A stretch of DNA of 64,000 bases from Nocardioides salarius (GTDB lineage Bacteria; Actinomycetota; Actinomycetes; Propionibacteriales; Nocardioidaceae), in the NCBI RefSeq assembly GCF_016907435.1, contig NZ_JAFBBZ010000001.1, forward strand, positions 3,968,001 through 4,032,000, written 5' to 3'. Shown here piece after piece: positions 7,737 to 16,509 of this stretch; the stretch's first letter is position 1; every line of letters begins with the position of its first letter. Below the pieces are notes generated by a model. That model saw nothing but the letters and a program-made list of their open reading frames with translations. It was not told the DNA's origin and searched no databases. Made by a program: the position numbers and the translations under genes.

Positions 7737-8578
7737 GACGAGGTGCGCGCCCAGCACACCGAACGGCGGTTGCCGACCTGCCACTCGGCCTGCTTGAACC
7801 AGGTGAAGCCGAAGTCGTACTCGAGCGGGTAGCCGAGCCAGGCGGCCACGGAGTCGGAGCAGAAGTCGCGGCTGGTCACCTCGACGACCCGGTCGCCCGG
7901 GTAGTCGTCGCCGGGCTCGCCCACCTTGATCGTGGTGACCGCGCGCCAGGTGTGCTTCTCCGAGCAGGGCACCTTCGGCGAGCCGGCCACGGCCGGGCCG
8001 TTTGCGCAGACCATCCACTCGTCGGGCGGCAGCCCGATCAGCAGGCCCTCGGCGGTCTTGGGCAGCGGCCGGTAGTCGACGCCCTCGCCGCCGCCGCCGA
8101 TGACGTCGCAGCGGTACCACCGCGCGCCCTCGTCCCAGGCGGCCTCGGAGGGGCGGAACCACGACCAGGTCACGATGGTGCGCATCACCGACGACTCGTC
8201 GGCGCCGAGGAAGGCCATCAGCCCCTTCGAGCACGTCTTGTAGGCCCAGGCCCCCAGCTCCTCGGAGTCGTACGCCGCGTCGTGCAGCTTGTCGGGCAGG
8301 GTGCCCACCGCGTAGGTCTGGGCGGTGTGCTCCTCGGTGCAGTCGACCGCGGCGGTGGCGTTGGCCGGCAGCGCGACGTCCTCGGGGCGCAGGTTGCGGC
8401 ACTGGCCCAGCTCGGGGACCGCGGTGGAGTCGACGAGGGCGGGGTCGGGGTTGCGGCCCTGGGTGGCGCCCGCGCCGCGGGCGTCGCCGGAGCCGGCCGA
8501 GCCGGTGCAGCCCGAGAGCGCCAGGGCCAGCACGGTGGCGGCGCCGGCGAGCGCCGTGGTCCGGCTCGGGTGGCGCAC
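7733..8578 (-). CDS. Lipoprotein with septum-formation-type domain, copy 1
   Basis: The 281-residue protein is a paralogue of the gene that follows it. I chose the GTG at 8578 because it gives a clean signal peptide with lipobox LSGC (Cys24) and a GGAG-type ribosome site just upstream; the longer frame to 8854 adds low-complexity sequence. The mature part carries CTEEHTAQTYAVGTLPD, CSKGLMAFLG, WYRCDV and CSEKHTWRAV, a twofold repeat of a Cys/His-rich unit. The protein should sit on the cell surface. Function is inferred only from family resemblance. Confidence 0.75.
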   Translation of the reverse strand: MRHPSRTTALAGAATVLALALSGCTGSAGSGDARGAGATQGRNPDPALVDSTAVPELGQCRNLRPEDVALPANATAAVDCTEEHTAQTYAVGTLPDKLHDAAYDSEELGAWAYKTCSKGLMAFLGADESSVMRTIVTWSWFRPSEAAWDEGARWYRCDVIGGGGEGVDYRPLPKTAEGLLIGLPPDEWMVCANGPAVAGSPKVPCSEKHTWRAVTTIKVGEPGDDYPGDRVVEVTSRDFCSDSVAAWLGYPLEYDFGFTWFKQAEWQVGNRRSVCWARTSS

Positions 8579-8673
8579 GTGGTCTCCAGTGGCGGGTCGG
8601 TCGGGGCTGCGGGGGCCGACTCCAGGATCGGGCGTCGGGCGGGGCGATCCTAGCCGCCCCGTGGTCGGTGCGC

Positions 8674-9168
8674 TCAGTCCTGGCTGAGCAGCGCCGCGAG
8701 GGTGCCGCCGAGCTCGTAGGCCCGCTCCAGCCCGGTCTCGTCGACGTCGCCGAGGACCTCCAGCACCTCGGCGCTCTGCCGCCAGGACAGCGCCTGCACG
8801 ATGCTGCTCACCGAGCGCACCGCACCCGTGGTGTCGTAGCGACCGTGGACCCACAGCCCGTAGGGGCGTCGGCTGCCGCTCGCCTCGCCCTGCCCGGCGG
8901 AGCCGTCCTGGCCCAGGTCGCCGCCGGACTGCAGGAAGATCGTGTCGAAGAAGTGCTTCAGCGCCCCGGACATGTAGCCGAAGTTGGCGGGCGTGCCGAG
9001 CAGGAACCCGTCGGCGGCACGCACGTCGTCGGCGCCGGCCTCGAGGGCCTCGCGCACCACCACCTCGACACCGGTGATCGACTCGTCACGGGTGCCGGCG
9101 ACGACCGCCTCGCTGAGCGAGCGCAGCGTCGGGGTGGGGGAGTGGTGGACCACCAGGAGCCGGGCCAT
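8674..9168 (-). CDS. Flavodoxin-fold NAD(P)H-dependent reductase
   Basis: The 164-residue protein begins LLVVHHSPTPTLRSLSEAV, a flavodoxin-like phosphate-binding loop. It has GFLLGTPANFGYMSGALKHFFDT, the usual FMN-contacting segment of flavodoxin/WrbA-like and FMN-reductase proteins. The length fits a single-domain member. It should bind FMN and reduce quinones or other small acceptors in the cytoplasm. A minus-strand TACGGT (plus 9175-9180) lies 6 nt upstream of the ATG, so the transcript is probably leaderless. Its neighbours give no hint of the substrate. Confidence 0.8.
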   Translation of the reverse strand: MARLLVVHHSPTPTLRSLSEAVVAGTRDESITGVEVVVREALEAGADDVRAADGFLLGTPANFGYMSGALKHFFDTIFLQSGGDLGQDGSAGQGEASGSRRPYGLWVHGRYDTTGAVRSVSSIVQALSWRQSAEVLEVLGDVDETGLERAYELGGTLAALLSQD

Positions 9169-9202
9169 GGCGCCACCGTAGCCGGGCGGGCCGGACCGTG
9201 GC

Positions 9203-9841
9203 TCAGCCCAGCCAGCCGTGCCGGTGCGCCCAGGCCACGGCCTGGGTGCGCCGGGTGACCCCGGTCTTGCCGTAGACCTGCCGGATGTAGGTCTTGACCG
9301 AGTTGACGCTGACGAAGAGCCTCTCGGCGACCTCCTGGTTGCTCAGCCCCTCGCAGATCAGCGCCAGCACCTCCGACTCGCGGGTGCTCAGCCCCGGGAA
9401 GTCGACGCCGGGGCCCCGGGGGTGCAGGTCGGGGGTCGGCCGCTCGCCGCGCGCCACCGCCTCGAGCGCGGCGAGCAGCTCGGCCCCGCTGGCGGTCTTG
9501 CCGAGGTAGCCGTGCGCGCCCGCGTCGAGCGCCTGCCGCACCCCCACCGGGTGCGTGTGCCAGCTGAAGACCAGCACCCGGGCCGGGGCGTGGCCGGCGA
9601 GCCGGCCCAGGACGTCGCGGGCGGCCGGGGGCACCGGGAACGGGTCGCAGAGCACCACGTCGAGGCCCGGGGTCCCGTCGTTCGTCCCGTCGTGGGTGCC
9701 GTCGGCGGCCACCCGTGCGCGGTCGGCGTACGGGCGCAGCATCGCCTCGATGCCCCGGGTGACCAGCTCGGGCTCGTCGACGACCCGGACCCGGAGCGGA
9801 CGGCGCGAGCGCGGGGCGGTCAGGGCGCTCGGCTCGTTCAC
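9203..9841 (-). CDS. LuxR-family (NarL-type) response regulator
   Basis: The 212-residue protein has an N-terminal receiver domain with a reduced acidic pocket (Asp22, Glu23), probable phospho-acceptor Asp66 in LDVVLCDPF and conserved Lys115. The C-terminal LuxR helix-turn-helix spans about residues 150-205 (LSTRESEVLALICEGLSNQEVAERLFVS). An acidic, repetitive DGTHDGTNDGT insert sits in the receiver before Asp66. The GTG start is supported by a minus-strand TACCTT 8 nt upstream. No kinase is adjacent, so its partner is unknown; the MASE1/PAS kinase beyond leuA is one candidate. Confidence 0.85.
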   Translation of the reverse strand: MNEPSALTAPRSRRPLRVRVVDEPELVTRGIEAMLRPYADRARVAADGTHDGTNDGTPGLDVVLCDPFPVPPAARDVLGRLAGHAPARVLVFSWHTHPVGVRQALDAGAHGYLGKTASGAELLAALEAVARGERPTPDLHPRGPGVDFPGLSTRESEVLALICEGLSNQEVAERLFVSVNSVKTYIRQVYGKTGVTRRTQAVAWAHRHGWLG

Positions 9842-9987
9842 GAGAAGGCAAGGTAGTCAACGCGACCGGTCGCGCAGGCGCGTCGAGGCTCACCTCTACG
9901 GGTGATTCTCGACCCGGAACGGCGGGGCGCTCGGGCCGTGGACGGCTGCGACCGGCCCGGGCGGGGGTGCGCTAGTCTGGGGTGACC

Positions 9988-10032
9988 ATGATGCGACAGC
10001 ACCTCCTCCTTCGCTGCCGCAGCGAGGTCTGA
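9988..10032 (+). CDS. leuL: leuA leader peptide with three consecutive Leu codons
   Basis: This 14-codon ORF reads MMRQHLLLRCRSEV and carries CTC CTC CTT at 10003-10011. A TAGTCT hexamer at 9973-9978 lies 9 nt before the ATG, so the leader is probably translated from the 5' end of the transcript. It ends 89 nt before leuA. Short leaders with runs of the regulated amino acid's codons sense charged tRNA by ribosome stalling, and the overlapping RNA segments downstream fit that role. Confidence 0.85.
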   Translation: MMRQHLLLRCRSEV

Positions 10033-10112
10033 GCCAGAGCCGGACCCCCTCGCTGCGGAGTGTTCGTCCTGCGCGCCGGCCGCCGTGCCAGACCCCCGGA
10101 CCACCAGCGAGG
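10011..10112 (+). promoter_or_regulatory. Leucine attenuator, predicted to act on the leuA ribosome-binding site
   Basis: Four segments can pair in mutually exclusive ways: 1, TCGCTG (10011-10016); 2, CAGCGAGG (10020-10027); 3, CCTCGCTG (10048-10055); 4, CAGCGAGG (10105-10112). Segments 1:2, 2:3 and 3:4 are exact complements. Segment 4 contains the GCGAGGA-like Shine-Dalgarno of leuA, so 3:4 pairing would hide it and 2:3 pairing would free it. A ribosome stalled on the Leu codons leaves 2 free to take 3 (on); a ribosome at the stop codon covers 2 (off). The mechanism is inferred. Confidence 0.7.
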
Positions 10113-10121
10113 ACCACCATC

Positions 10122-11864
10122 GTGAGTGACATCGTCAGCCCCTTCTCCACCATCCGCTCGGCGCAGAAGCCCAGCGGGATGCCGGTCGAGCGGTACCGCC
10201 CGTTCCCGCCGATCGACCTGCCCGACCGCACCTGGCCCTCCCGCACGATCGAGCAGGCCCCCCGCTGGCTCTCGACCGACCTGCGCGACGGCAACCAGGC
10301 CCTCATCGACCCGATGACGCCGGCGCGCAAGATGCGCATGTTCGACCTGCTGGTGCAGATGGGCTACAAGGAGATCGAGGTCGGCTTCCCGTCGGCCAGC
10401 GAGACCGACTTCTCCTTCGTGCGCCAGCTCATCGAGGGCGACCGGATCCCCGACGACGTCACGATCTCGGTGCTCACCCAGGCCCGCGAGGACCTCATCG
10501 AGCGCAGCGTCCAGTCGCTGGTCGGGGTGCCGCGCGCCAACATCCACCTCTACAACGCGCTGGCGCCGATGTTCCGGCGCGTGGTCTTCGGGGCCAGCCG
10601 CGACGAGGTCAAGGACATCGCGGTGCGGGGCACCGAGATGGTGATGAAGCACGGCGAGCAGGTGCTCGACATGACCGTGATCGGCTACGAGTACAGCCCC
10701 GAGATCTTCACCTCCACCGAGCTGCCGTTCTCGCTGGAGGTCTGCGAGGCCGTCAGCGACGTGTGGCAGCCCGAGGACGGGCGCGAGATCATCCTCAACC
10801 TGCCCGCGACGATCGAGGTCTCCACCCCCAACGTCTACGCCGACCAGATCGAGTGGTTCTCGCGCCAGCTCACCCGGCGCGAGAACACGGTGATCTCGCT
10901 GCACCCGCACAACGACCGCGGCACCGCCGTGGCCGCCACCGAGCTGGCGATGATGGCCGGCGCCGACCGGGTCGAGGGCTGCCTCTTCGGCCACGGCGAG
11001 CGCACCGGCAACGTGTGCCTGGTGACGCTGGGCATGAACCTCTTCAGCCAGGGCGTCGACCCGATGATCGACTTCGCCGTCGAGGGCGGGATCGACGAGA
11101 TCCGCCGCACGGTCGAGTACTGCACCCAGCTGCCGGTCCACCCGCGCCACCCCTACGCCGGCGACCTCGTCTACACCGCCTTCTCCGGCTCCCACCAGGA
11201 CGCCATCAAGAAGGGGCTCGAGGACCTCGACCGCCAGGCCGCCGAGCAGGGCGTGCCGGTCGGCTCGCTGCCCTGGGAGGCGCCGTACCTGCCGATCGAC
11301 CCCAAGGACGTCGGGCGCACCTACGAGGCGGTCATCCGGGTCAACAGCCAGTCCGGCAAGGGCGGCGTGGCCTACGTGCTCAAGGCCGAGCACAAGCTCG
11401 ACCTGCCGCGCCGCGCGCAGATCGAGTTCAGCCGGGTGGTCCAGCAGCGCACCGACGCCGACGGCGGCGAGATGACGCCCGAGGCGATCTGGGACGTCTT
11501 CCGCTCCGAGTACCTCGACCGCGAGAGCCCCCTGAGCCTCGACTCCGTGCACACCAGCTCGGCGGCCGGCGAGAAGGACGCGCTCACCGTCAACGTCGAG
11601 GTCGAGGGCGAGATGCGCACCCTCGAGGGCACCGGCAACGGTCCGATCGCGGCGTTCGTGGGGGCGCTCAACGAGCTGCCGCAGGAGTGGGACGTGCGGG
11701 TGCTCGACTACCACGAGCACGCGCTGTCCTCCGGTGGCGACGCCCTCGCGGCGGCGTACGTCGAGTGCTCGGTGCGCGACCGGATCTTCTGGGGCGTGGG
11801 GGTTGACGCCAACATCGTCACCGCCTCGCTGAAGGCGGTCATCAGCGCGGTCAACCGCGCCTGA
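10122..11864 (+). CDS. leuA: 2-isopropylmalate synthase LeuA
   Basis: The 580-residue enzyme condenses acetyl-CoA with 2-ketoisovalerate, the first committed step of leucine synthesis. The catalytic TIM barrel starts with STDLRDGNQALIDPM and includes the metal-site motif SLHPHNDRG and the GCLFGHGERTGN signature. The C-terminal part (from about residue 430) is the LeuA allosteric domain that binds leucine. Length matches the long actinobacterial form. The GTG start follows a GCGAGGA ribosome site that is part of the attenuator. Both feedback inhibition and attenuation by leucine are therefore expected. Confidence 0.96.
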   Translation: MSDIVSPFSTIRSAQKPSGMPVERYRPFPPIDLPDRTWPSRTIEQAPRWLSTDLRDGNQALIDPMTPARKMRMFDLLVQMGYKEIEVGFPSASETDFSFVRQLIEGDRIPDDVTISVLTQAREDLIERSVQSLVGVPRANIHLYNALAPMFRRVVFGASRDEVKDIAVRGTEMVMKHGEQVLDMTVIGYEYSPEIFTSTELPFSLEVCEAVSDVWQPEDGREIILNLPATIEVSTPNVYADQIEWFSRQLTRRENTVISLHPHNDRGTAVAATELAMMAGADRVEGCLFGHGERTGNVCLVTLGMNLFSQGVDPMIDFAVEGGIDEIRRTVEYCTQLPVHPRHPYAGDLVYTAFSGSHQDAIKKGLEDLDRQAAEQGVPVGSLPWEAPYLPIDPKDVGRTYEAVIRVNSQSGKGGVAYVLKAEHKLDLPRRAQIEFSRVVQQRTDADGGEMTPEAIWDVFRSEYLDRESPLSLDSVHTSSAAGEKDALTVNVEVEGEMRTLEGTGNGPIAAFVGALNELPQEWDVRVLDYHEHALSSGGDALAAAYVECSVRDRIFWGVGVDANIVTASLKAVISAVNRA

Positions 11865-11867
11865 GGC

Positions 11868-14666
11868 TCAGGCCTGCAGCGGCAGTCGCACCGTGAAGGT
11901 GCTGCCCTCGAGGTGGGCGGAGCGCACGGCGATCGACCCGCCGTGCGCCTGCACCACCGAGGCCACGATCGACAGCCCCAGCCCCGTGCCCTGGATGGCC
12001 TGCTCCTGGGCGGTGGAGGAGCGGAAGAAGCGCTCGAAGAGGCCGTCCTGCTCCTCGATCGGGATGCCGATGCCGGTGTCGCTCACGACCAGGACCGCCT
12101 CGCCCGCGGTGGTCTCCAGGCGCACCCGCACCACCCCGACGTCCTCGGTGAACTTCACCGCGTTGGCGACCAGGTTGAGCATCACCCGCTCGAGCTGCGC
12201 GCCGTCGCCGAGCGTCACGACGGGGTGCGGCGGGCGCTGCCACGTGACGTCGAGGTCGCGTCCGACCAGCAGCGCCGCGGTGGCCTCCTGCACCGCCTCG
12301 AGCAGGCCGGCGAGGTCGACCTCCTCGGCCTGCCAGCTCACCTCGCCCGAGTCGAGCCCCGAGAGCAGCAGCAGGTCGTTGCACAGCACGATGAGGCGCT
12401 GGCCGTTGCGCGCGATGCTGTCGAGCAGCGGCAGCTGGTCGTCGGCGGGCGCCACCAGCGTGCCGTCCTGCAGCAGCTCGGTGTAGCCGACGATGCTGGT
12501 CACCGGGGTGCGCAGCTCGTGCGAGACGGTCGAGACGAACTCGTTCTTGGCCTCGTCGATGGCCTGGAGCCGCTCGACGGCGGTGCGCTCCTTCTCGAGG
12601 GCGGCGACCACGAGGTCCTGGGTGCGGCGCTGCTCGGTGACGTCGCGGCCCACGCACAGGAACCCGACCTGGGCGCTGACCTCGCTGCCGGTCGCCGACA
12701 GCGACATCGACACCACGCGGCGCTCGCCCTCGCCGTCGACCCACCACCAGTCGCGGCTGGGCTGCTCCTCCTCGCCGAGCGAGGCGGTCAGCGCGGCGAA
12801 GACCGCGTCGTGGTCGGCGCAGCCCAGGCGCTCCTGCAGCTGCTCGGGGTCGAGCAGCATCGTGAACGGGAGGCCCACCAGGTCGACCGACTCGCGGCGC
12901 AGCAGGTGCTCGGCGCCCGAGTTGACCACGCTGATGCGACCCCGCGCGTCGAGCCCGACGATGGCGGTCGAGACGGCCGCCTGCATCAGGTGGGTGACTA
13001 GGCCGGCGCTGGCTCGCTCGGTGGTCACGTCGATGCCGGTCAGCACGGCGTACGCCGGCAGGCCCTCCTCGTCGCGGACCATGTTGTTGCTCCACAGGAT
13101 GCGGCGCCGCTCGCCGCCCAGCGCCACCGCGTCGTGCTCGCGCACGACCGGGGCCCCGGAGCGGTTGGGCCACAGGAAGAGCGTCTCGAGGTCGTGGGCG
13201 CTGTCGGGGGCCAGCGTGGTCTCCCACAGGCGCCGGCCCACCAGGTCGGCCTCGGTGTAGCCCGTCATCTCGGTGGTGGCGGCGTTGACCCGCACGATCC
13301 GGGCCTCGAGGTCGGTGACGAGGATGATGCACGCGGTGGTGTCGAGCGTGGCGCTGGTGAGCTTCTCGGCGTCCATCAGGCGCCGGTGCGCGAGCTGCTC
13401 GGCGGTGACGTCGAGCAGCTGCACCGACCAGACCGGGCTGTCGGCGCCCGCCGAGATCCGGCTCACCGAGATGCTGAGCCGGGCGTCGCGGCGACCCACC
13501 ACGCTGCCCTGGCCGCGCCAGCCGGCACCCGTGCCGCGCAGGCGCGCGGCCAGCCCCGAGCCACCCTCGACCACGACCACCTCGTCCACGTCGCACCCGA
13601 CCAGGTCGTCGTGGGGGCGGCCCAGCAGGTCCACGGCGGTCTGGTTGGCCTCGTCGACGACCAGCCCGGCCGCGGTCTGGCGCAGCAGCAGCTGGCCGAC
13701 CAGCGAGTCGGTGAAGTTGGCGCGGAAGAGCCGGCGCTCGGACCGGATGGCGTCGAAGAGCCGGTTGCGCTCGTCGAGCAGCAGGGCCAGCGGGAGCGTC
13801 AGCAGCACCGCGCAGGCCAGGTAGGCCTGGGCGATCCCCGCGGCCGCCACCGGTCCCAGGCCGTTGCCCGCGAAGGGGCCCTCGGCGCGTTGGGTCAGCA
13901 CCGTGACCGTGCCGGCGAAGACGACGAGCTCGAGGGCGGTCACGCGCGGGCCCAGCCGCAGCGCGGCCCAGGTCAGCGGCACCAGCGGCACGAAGGTCAG
14001 GGGCAGCGCGTCCTGGGGCAGGAAGACGGCAGCGGTGGCCAGGGCGGTCGCAGCCACCTGGGCCGGCAGCTCGAGACGGGCGGCGCCGCGGGGCTCGGTC
14101 TGCTCGGCGGAGCCGGGCCGGGTCCGCGGGCGTCGCGGCACCAGCGCGGCGGGCACGACCAGCAGCACGGCCGCGGCGTGCGAGGTGAACACGGTGCGGG
14201 CCACCTCGACGGGCACGCCGAGGTCGAGGGGGCCGGCAGCGACCAGGAGCATCACGGCGATGGTGGCGGCACCGAGCACGGTGGCGACCACCAGGCGCAG
14301 CAGGTCACGCAGGTCGCCGACCCGTGGGGCCCCGGCGGCGGTGCTGGCGCGCAGCAGCAGCCCGGCCACCAGCGCCTCGGCGGTGTTGGCGACACCGAAG
14401 AACGCGGAGACCTGCCACGACCGCCCTCCGGTGAGGTTGGAGAGGCCCGTGGCCACCACGAGCGCGAGCGCCACGAGCAGCAGCTCGCGGCGCCCGGGGC
14501 GGGTCAGCGCCACCAGGACCACCGAGAGGCCGGCGGCCGGCCACCACACCGCGACCGGGTTGTCGTCGGGGCGCAGCACCACCGAGCCCAGCCCGACGGC
14601 GTACACCGCGACGAGGACCACCGCGCTCCAGGGCGCGCTGAGGTGCGCTCGGCGCGTCGTCGGCAT
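11868..14666 (-). CDS. Hybrid-free sensor histidine kinase with MASE1 and multiple PAS domains
   Basis: The 932-residue protein begins with about eight to nine membrane helices that resemble the MASE1 sensor module (VWWPAAGLSVVLVAL near residue 40). Three or four PAS/PAC repeats follow, each ending near motifs such as VTDLEARIVRVNAATTEMTGYT. The HisKA phospho-acceptor box is STVSHELRTPVTSIVGYTE near residue 715. The HATPase domain shows NLVANAVKF, VVSDTGIGI and GTGLGLSIV. It lacks a receiver domain, so it needs a separate response regulator. Its 3' end is 3 nt from the convergent leuA. The stimulus is unknown; MASE1 and PAS modules usually sense small ligands or redox state. Confidence 0.9.
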   Translation of the reverse strand: MPTTRRAHLSAPWSAVVLVAVYAVGLGSVVLRPDDNPVAVWWPAAGLSVVLVALTRPGRRELLLVALALVVATGLSNLTGGRSWQVSAFFGVANTAEALVAGLLLRASTAAGAPRVGDLRDLLRLVVATVLGAATIAVMLLVAAGPLDLGVPVEVARTVFTSHAAAVLLVVPAALVPRRPRTRPGSAEQTEPRGAARLELPAQVAATALATAAVFLPQDALPLTFVPLVPLTWAALRLGPRVTALELVVFAGTVTVLTQRAEGPFAGNGLGPVAAAGIAQAYLACAVLLTLPLALLLDERNRLFDAIRSERRLFRANFTDSLVGQLLLRQTAAGLVVDEANQTAVDLLGRPHDDLVGCDVDEVVVVEGGSGLAARLRGTGAGWRGQGSVVGRRDARLSISVSRISAGADSPVWSVQLLDVTAEQLAHRRLMDAEKLTSATLDTTACIILVTDLEARIVRVNAATTEMTGYTEADLVGRRLWETTLAPDSAHDLETLFLWPNRSGAPVVREHDAVALGGERRRILWSNNMVRDEEGLPAYAVLTGIDVTTERASAGLVTHLMQAAVSTAIVGLDARGRISVVNSGAEHLLRRESVDLVGLPFTMLLDPEQLQERLGCADHDAVFAALTASLGEEEQPSRDWWWVDGEGERRVVSMSLSATGSEVSAQVGFLCVGRDVTEQRRTQDLVVAALEKERTAVERLQAIDEAKNEFVSTVSHELRTPVTSIVGYTELLQDGTLVAPADDQLPLLDSIARNGQRLIVLCNDLLLLSGLDSGEVSWQAEEVDLAGLLEAVQEATAALLVGRDLDVTWQRPPHPVVTLGDGAQLERVMLNLVANAVKFTEDVGVVRVRLETTAGEAVLVVSDTGIGIPIEEQDGLFERFFRSSTAQEQAIQGTGLGLSIVASVVQAHGGSIAVRSAHLEGSTFTVRLPLQA

Positions 14667-14766
14667 GACGTCATCATCACCCGTGCGGGCGGTGCGGTCC
14701 GGCGAACGCCCGGCGTGGCGGCGGACAACCGGCGCCGGCCGGCAGTCTTTGCCCTAGGTTGGGCCC

Positions 14767-15621
14767 ATGCTGGTCTCCGAGCACATCGGTCAGTTCTTCC
14801 TCGACTCCGAGGGTTCTCGCGACCGTCTCGAGTTCACCGAGTACGGCGGCGGCGACTCGTGGGTGGTGCTGCTGCACGGCCAGCTGATGCCGCGGCGGAT
14901 GCACGAGCCCCTGGCGCGGCGCCTGGCCGCCGACGGCTTCCACGTCGTGACCCTCGACCTGCTCGGGCACGGCCGCTCCGACCGGCCCGCCGACCCGCAG
15001 GCCTACTCGGTCAGCGCCTTCGCCGACCAGGTCGTCGCCCTGCTCGACCACCTGGGCGTCGCGCAGGCCGTGGTCGGCGGCACGTCGCTGGGTGCGAACG
15101 TCTCGCTCGAGGTCGCCGCCACCGCGCCCGAGCGGGTGCGCGGGCTGCTGCTCGAGATGCCGGTGCTCGACAACGCGCTGGAGGCCGCGATCGTGGCCTT
15201 CGGGCCGCTGCTGATGACGGCGCGCTTCGCGCCGTTCACGATCAACACGCTGCGCCGCCTGACCCGGCCGGTGCCGCGCGGGCTGGTGCCGTTCTGGGCC
15301 GGGATCGGCCTCGACACCCTCGACCAGCGCGCCGACGTCGTGGCCGCGGTGGTGCACGGGCTCTTCTTCGGACGGGTCGCCCCGTCGGCCGCCGAGCGGC
15401 GCGCCATCACCGTGCCGACCCTCGTGGTGGGCCACCCCCGCGACCCCGTGCACCCAGCCGCCGACGCCGCCCTGCTGGCCGAGGAGATGCCGGCCGCCGA
15501 GTTCGTGCGGGCGCGCTCGATCGTGGAGTGGCGCCGCTCGCCGCAGCGCCTCGACCAGGTCGCGGTCGACTTCTGCCAGGCCACCTGGCGCTCGAGCACG
15601 AGGCGCTCGCGCCGCGCCTGA
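14767..15621 (+). CDS. Alpha/beta hydrolase
   Basis: The 284-residue protein has the alpha/beta-hydrolase fold. The oxyanion segment is VVLLHGQLM and the nucleophile elbow is GGTSLGAN near residue 105. An acid residue in GHPRDPVHP and a late His complete the probable triad. A TAGGTT hexamer at 14755-14760 lies 6 nt before the ATG, giving a leaderless transcript divergent from the sensor kinase. The substrate cannot be read from sequence; esters, lactones and epoxides are all possible in this family. Confidence 0.85.
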   Translation: MLVSEHIGQFFLDSEGSRDRLEFTEYGGGDSWVVLLHGQLMPRRMHEPLARRLAADGFHVVTLDLLGHGRSDRPADPQAYSVSAFADQVVALLDHLGVAQAVVGGTSLGANVSLEVAATAPERVRGLLLEMPVLDNALEAAIVAFGPLLMTARFAPFTINTLRRLTRPVPRGLVPFWAGIGLDTLDQRADVVAAVVHGLFFGRVAPSAAERRAITVPTLVVGHPRDPVHPAADAALLAEEMPAAEFVRARSIVEWRRSPQRLDQVAVDFCQATWRSSTRRSRRA

Positions 15622-15668
15622 GCGGCGGGTGGCCCCACCCGCGGGCACCCACCAGGCAGAATGGGGGA

Positions 15669-16397
15669 GTGCCTCTCTACCGCGACGAGGCGGTCGTGCT
15701 GCGCACCCACAAGCTGGGCGAGGCCGACCGCATCATCACCCTGCTGACCCGCCAGCACGGGCGGGTGCGCGCCGTCGCGCGCGGCGTACGACGCACGACA
15801 TCGCGGTTCGGCTCGCGCCTGGAGCCCTTCACCCACGTCGACCTGCAGCTCGCCGACGGGCGCAACCTCGACACCATCACGCAGGCCGAGACGCTGACAC
15901 CCTTCGCGAGCGGGCTGGGCGCCGACTACGAGCGCTACACCGCGGGCACGGTGATGCTCGAGACCGCCGAGCGACTGGTCACCGAGGAGAAGGAGCCGGC
16001 CACCCAGCACTTCCTGCTGCTGGTCGGCGGGCTGCGCGCGATGATGGCCGGCGACAAGGGTCCCGGCCAGGTGCTCGACTCCTACCTGCTGCGGTCGCTG
16101 TCGGTGGCCGGCTACGCGCCGTCCTTCGACCACTGCGCACGCTGCGGGGTCGAGGGCCCGCACCGGTGGTTCAACCCCTCGATGGGCGGGATGCTCTGCA
16201 GCACCTGCCGGCTGCCGGGCTCCGCCGGGCCGGCCGCGGCGACCGTCGAGCTGCTCGGCGCCCTGCTGGCCGGCGACTGGCCCGTCGTGGCCCAGGCCGA
16301 CCAGCGCACCCGCAAGGAGGCCAGCGGACTGGTGGCGGCCTACCTGGCCTGGCACGTCGAGCGCGGGCTGAGGTCGCTGGCCTACGTCGAGCGCTGA
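15669..16397 (+). CDS. recO: DNA repair protein RecO
   Basis: The 242-residue protein starts with the RecO OB-fold (YRDEAVVLRTHKLGEADRIITLLTRQHG). It carries the C-terminal zinc site CARCG...CSTC. RecO anneals ssDNA and, with RecR, loads RecA at gaps. I chose the GTG at 15669 because the protein then begins at the conserved LYRDEAVVL and a CAGAAT hexamer at 15657-15662 is 6 nt upstream. The recO and uppS pairing is common in actinobacteria; here a kinase gene sits between them. Confidence 0.95.
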   Translation: MPLYRDEAVVLRTHKLGEADRIITLLTRQHGRVRAVARGVRRTTSRFGSRLEPFTHVDLQLADGRNLDTITQAETLTPFASGLGADYERYTAGTVMLETAERLVTEEKEPATQHFLLLVGGLRAMMAGDKGPGQVLDSYLLRSLSVAGYAPSFDHCARCGVEGPHRWFNPSMGGMLCSTCRLPGSAGPAAATVELLGALLAGDWPVVAQADQRTRKEASGLVAAYLAWHVERGLRSLAYVER

Positions 16398-16509
16398 GCC
16401 GTGCGCTGAGGCGAGCGTTGAGGTGGCACGACTCGCCACGAGCATGGCCGAAGACGCGCCGAGCGACCGCCGGTCTGCCAAGGTAAAGCCTCCGTCGAGA
16501 GGAGGCGCT

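Noticed and set aside
6846..8402. 518-residue minus-strand frame joining the two lipoproteins
   Set aside because: The upstream part is the wrong frame of the first lipoprotein; the signal peptide and GTGA overlap at 7736 mark the true start.
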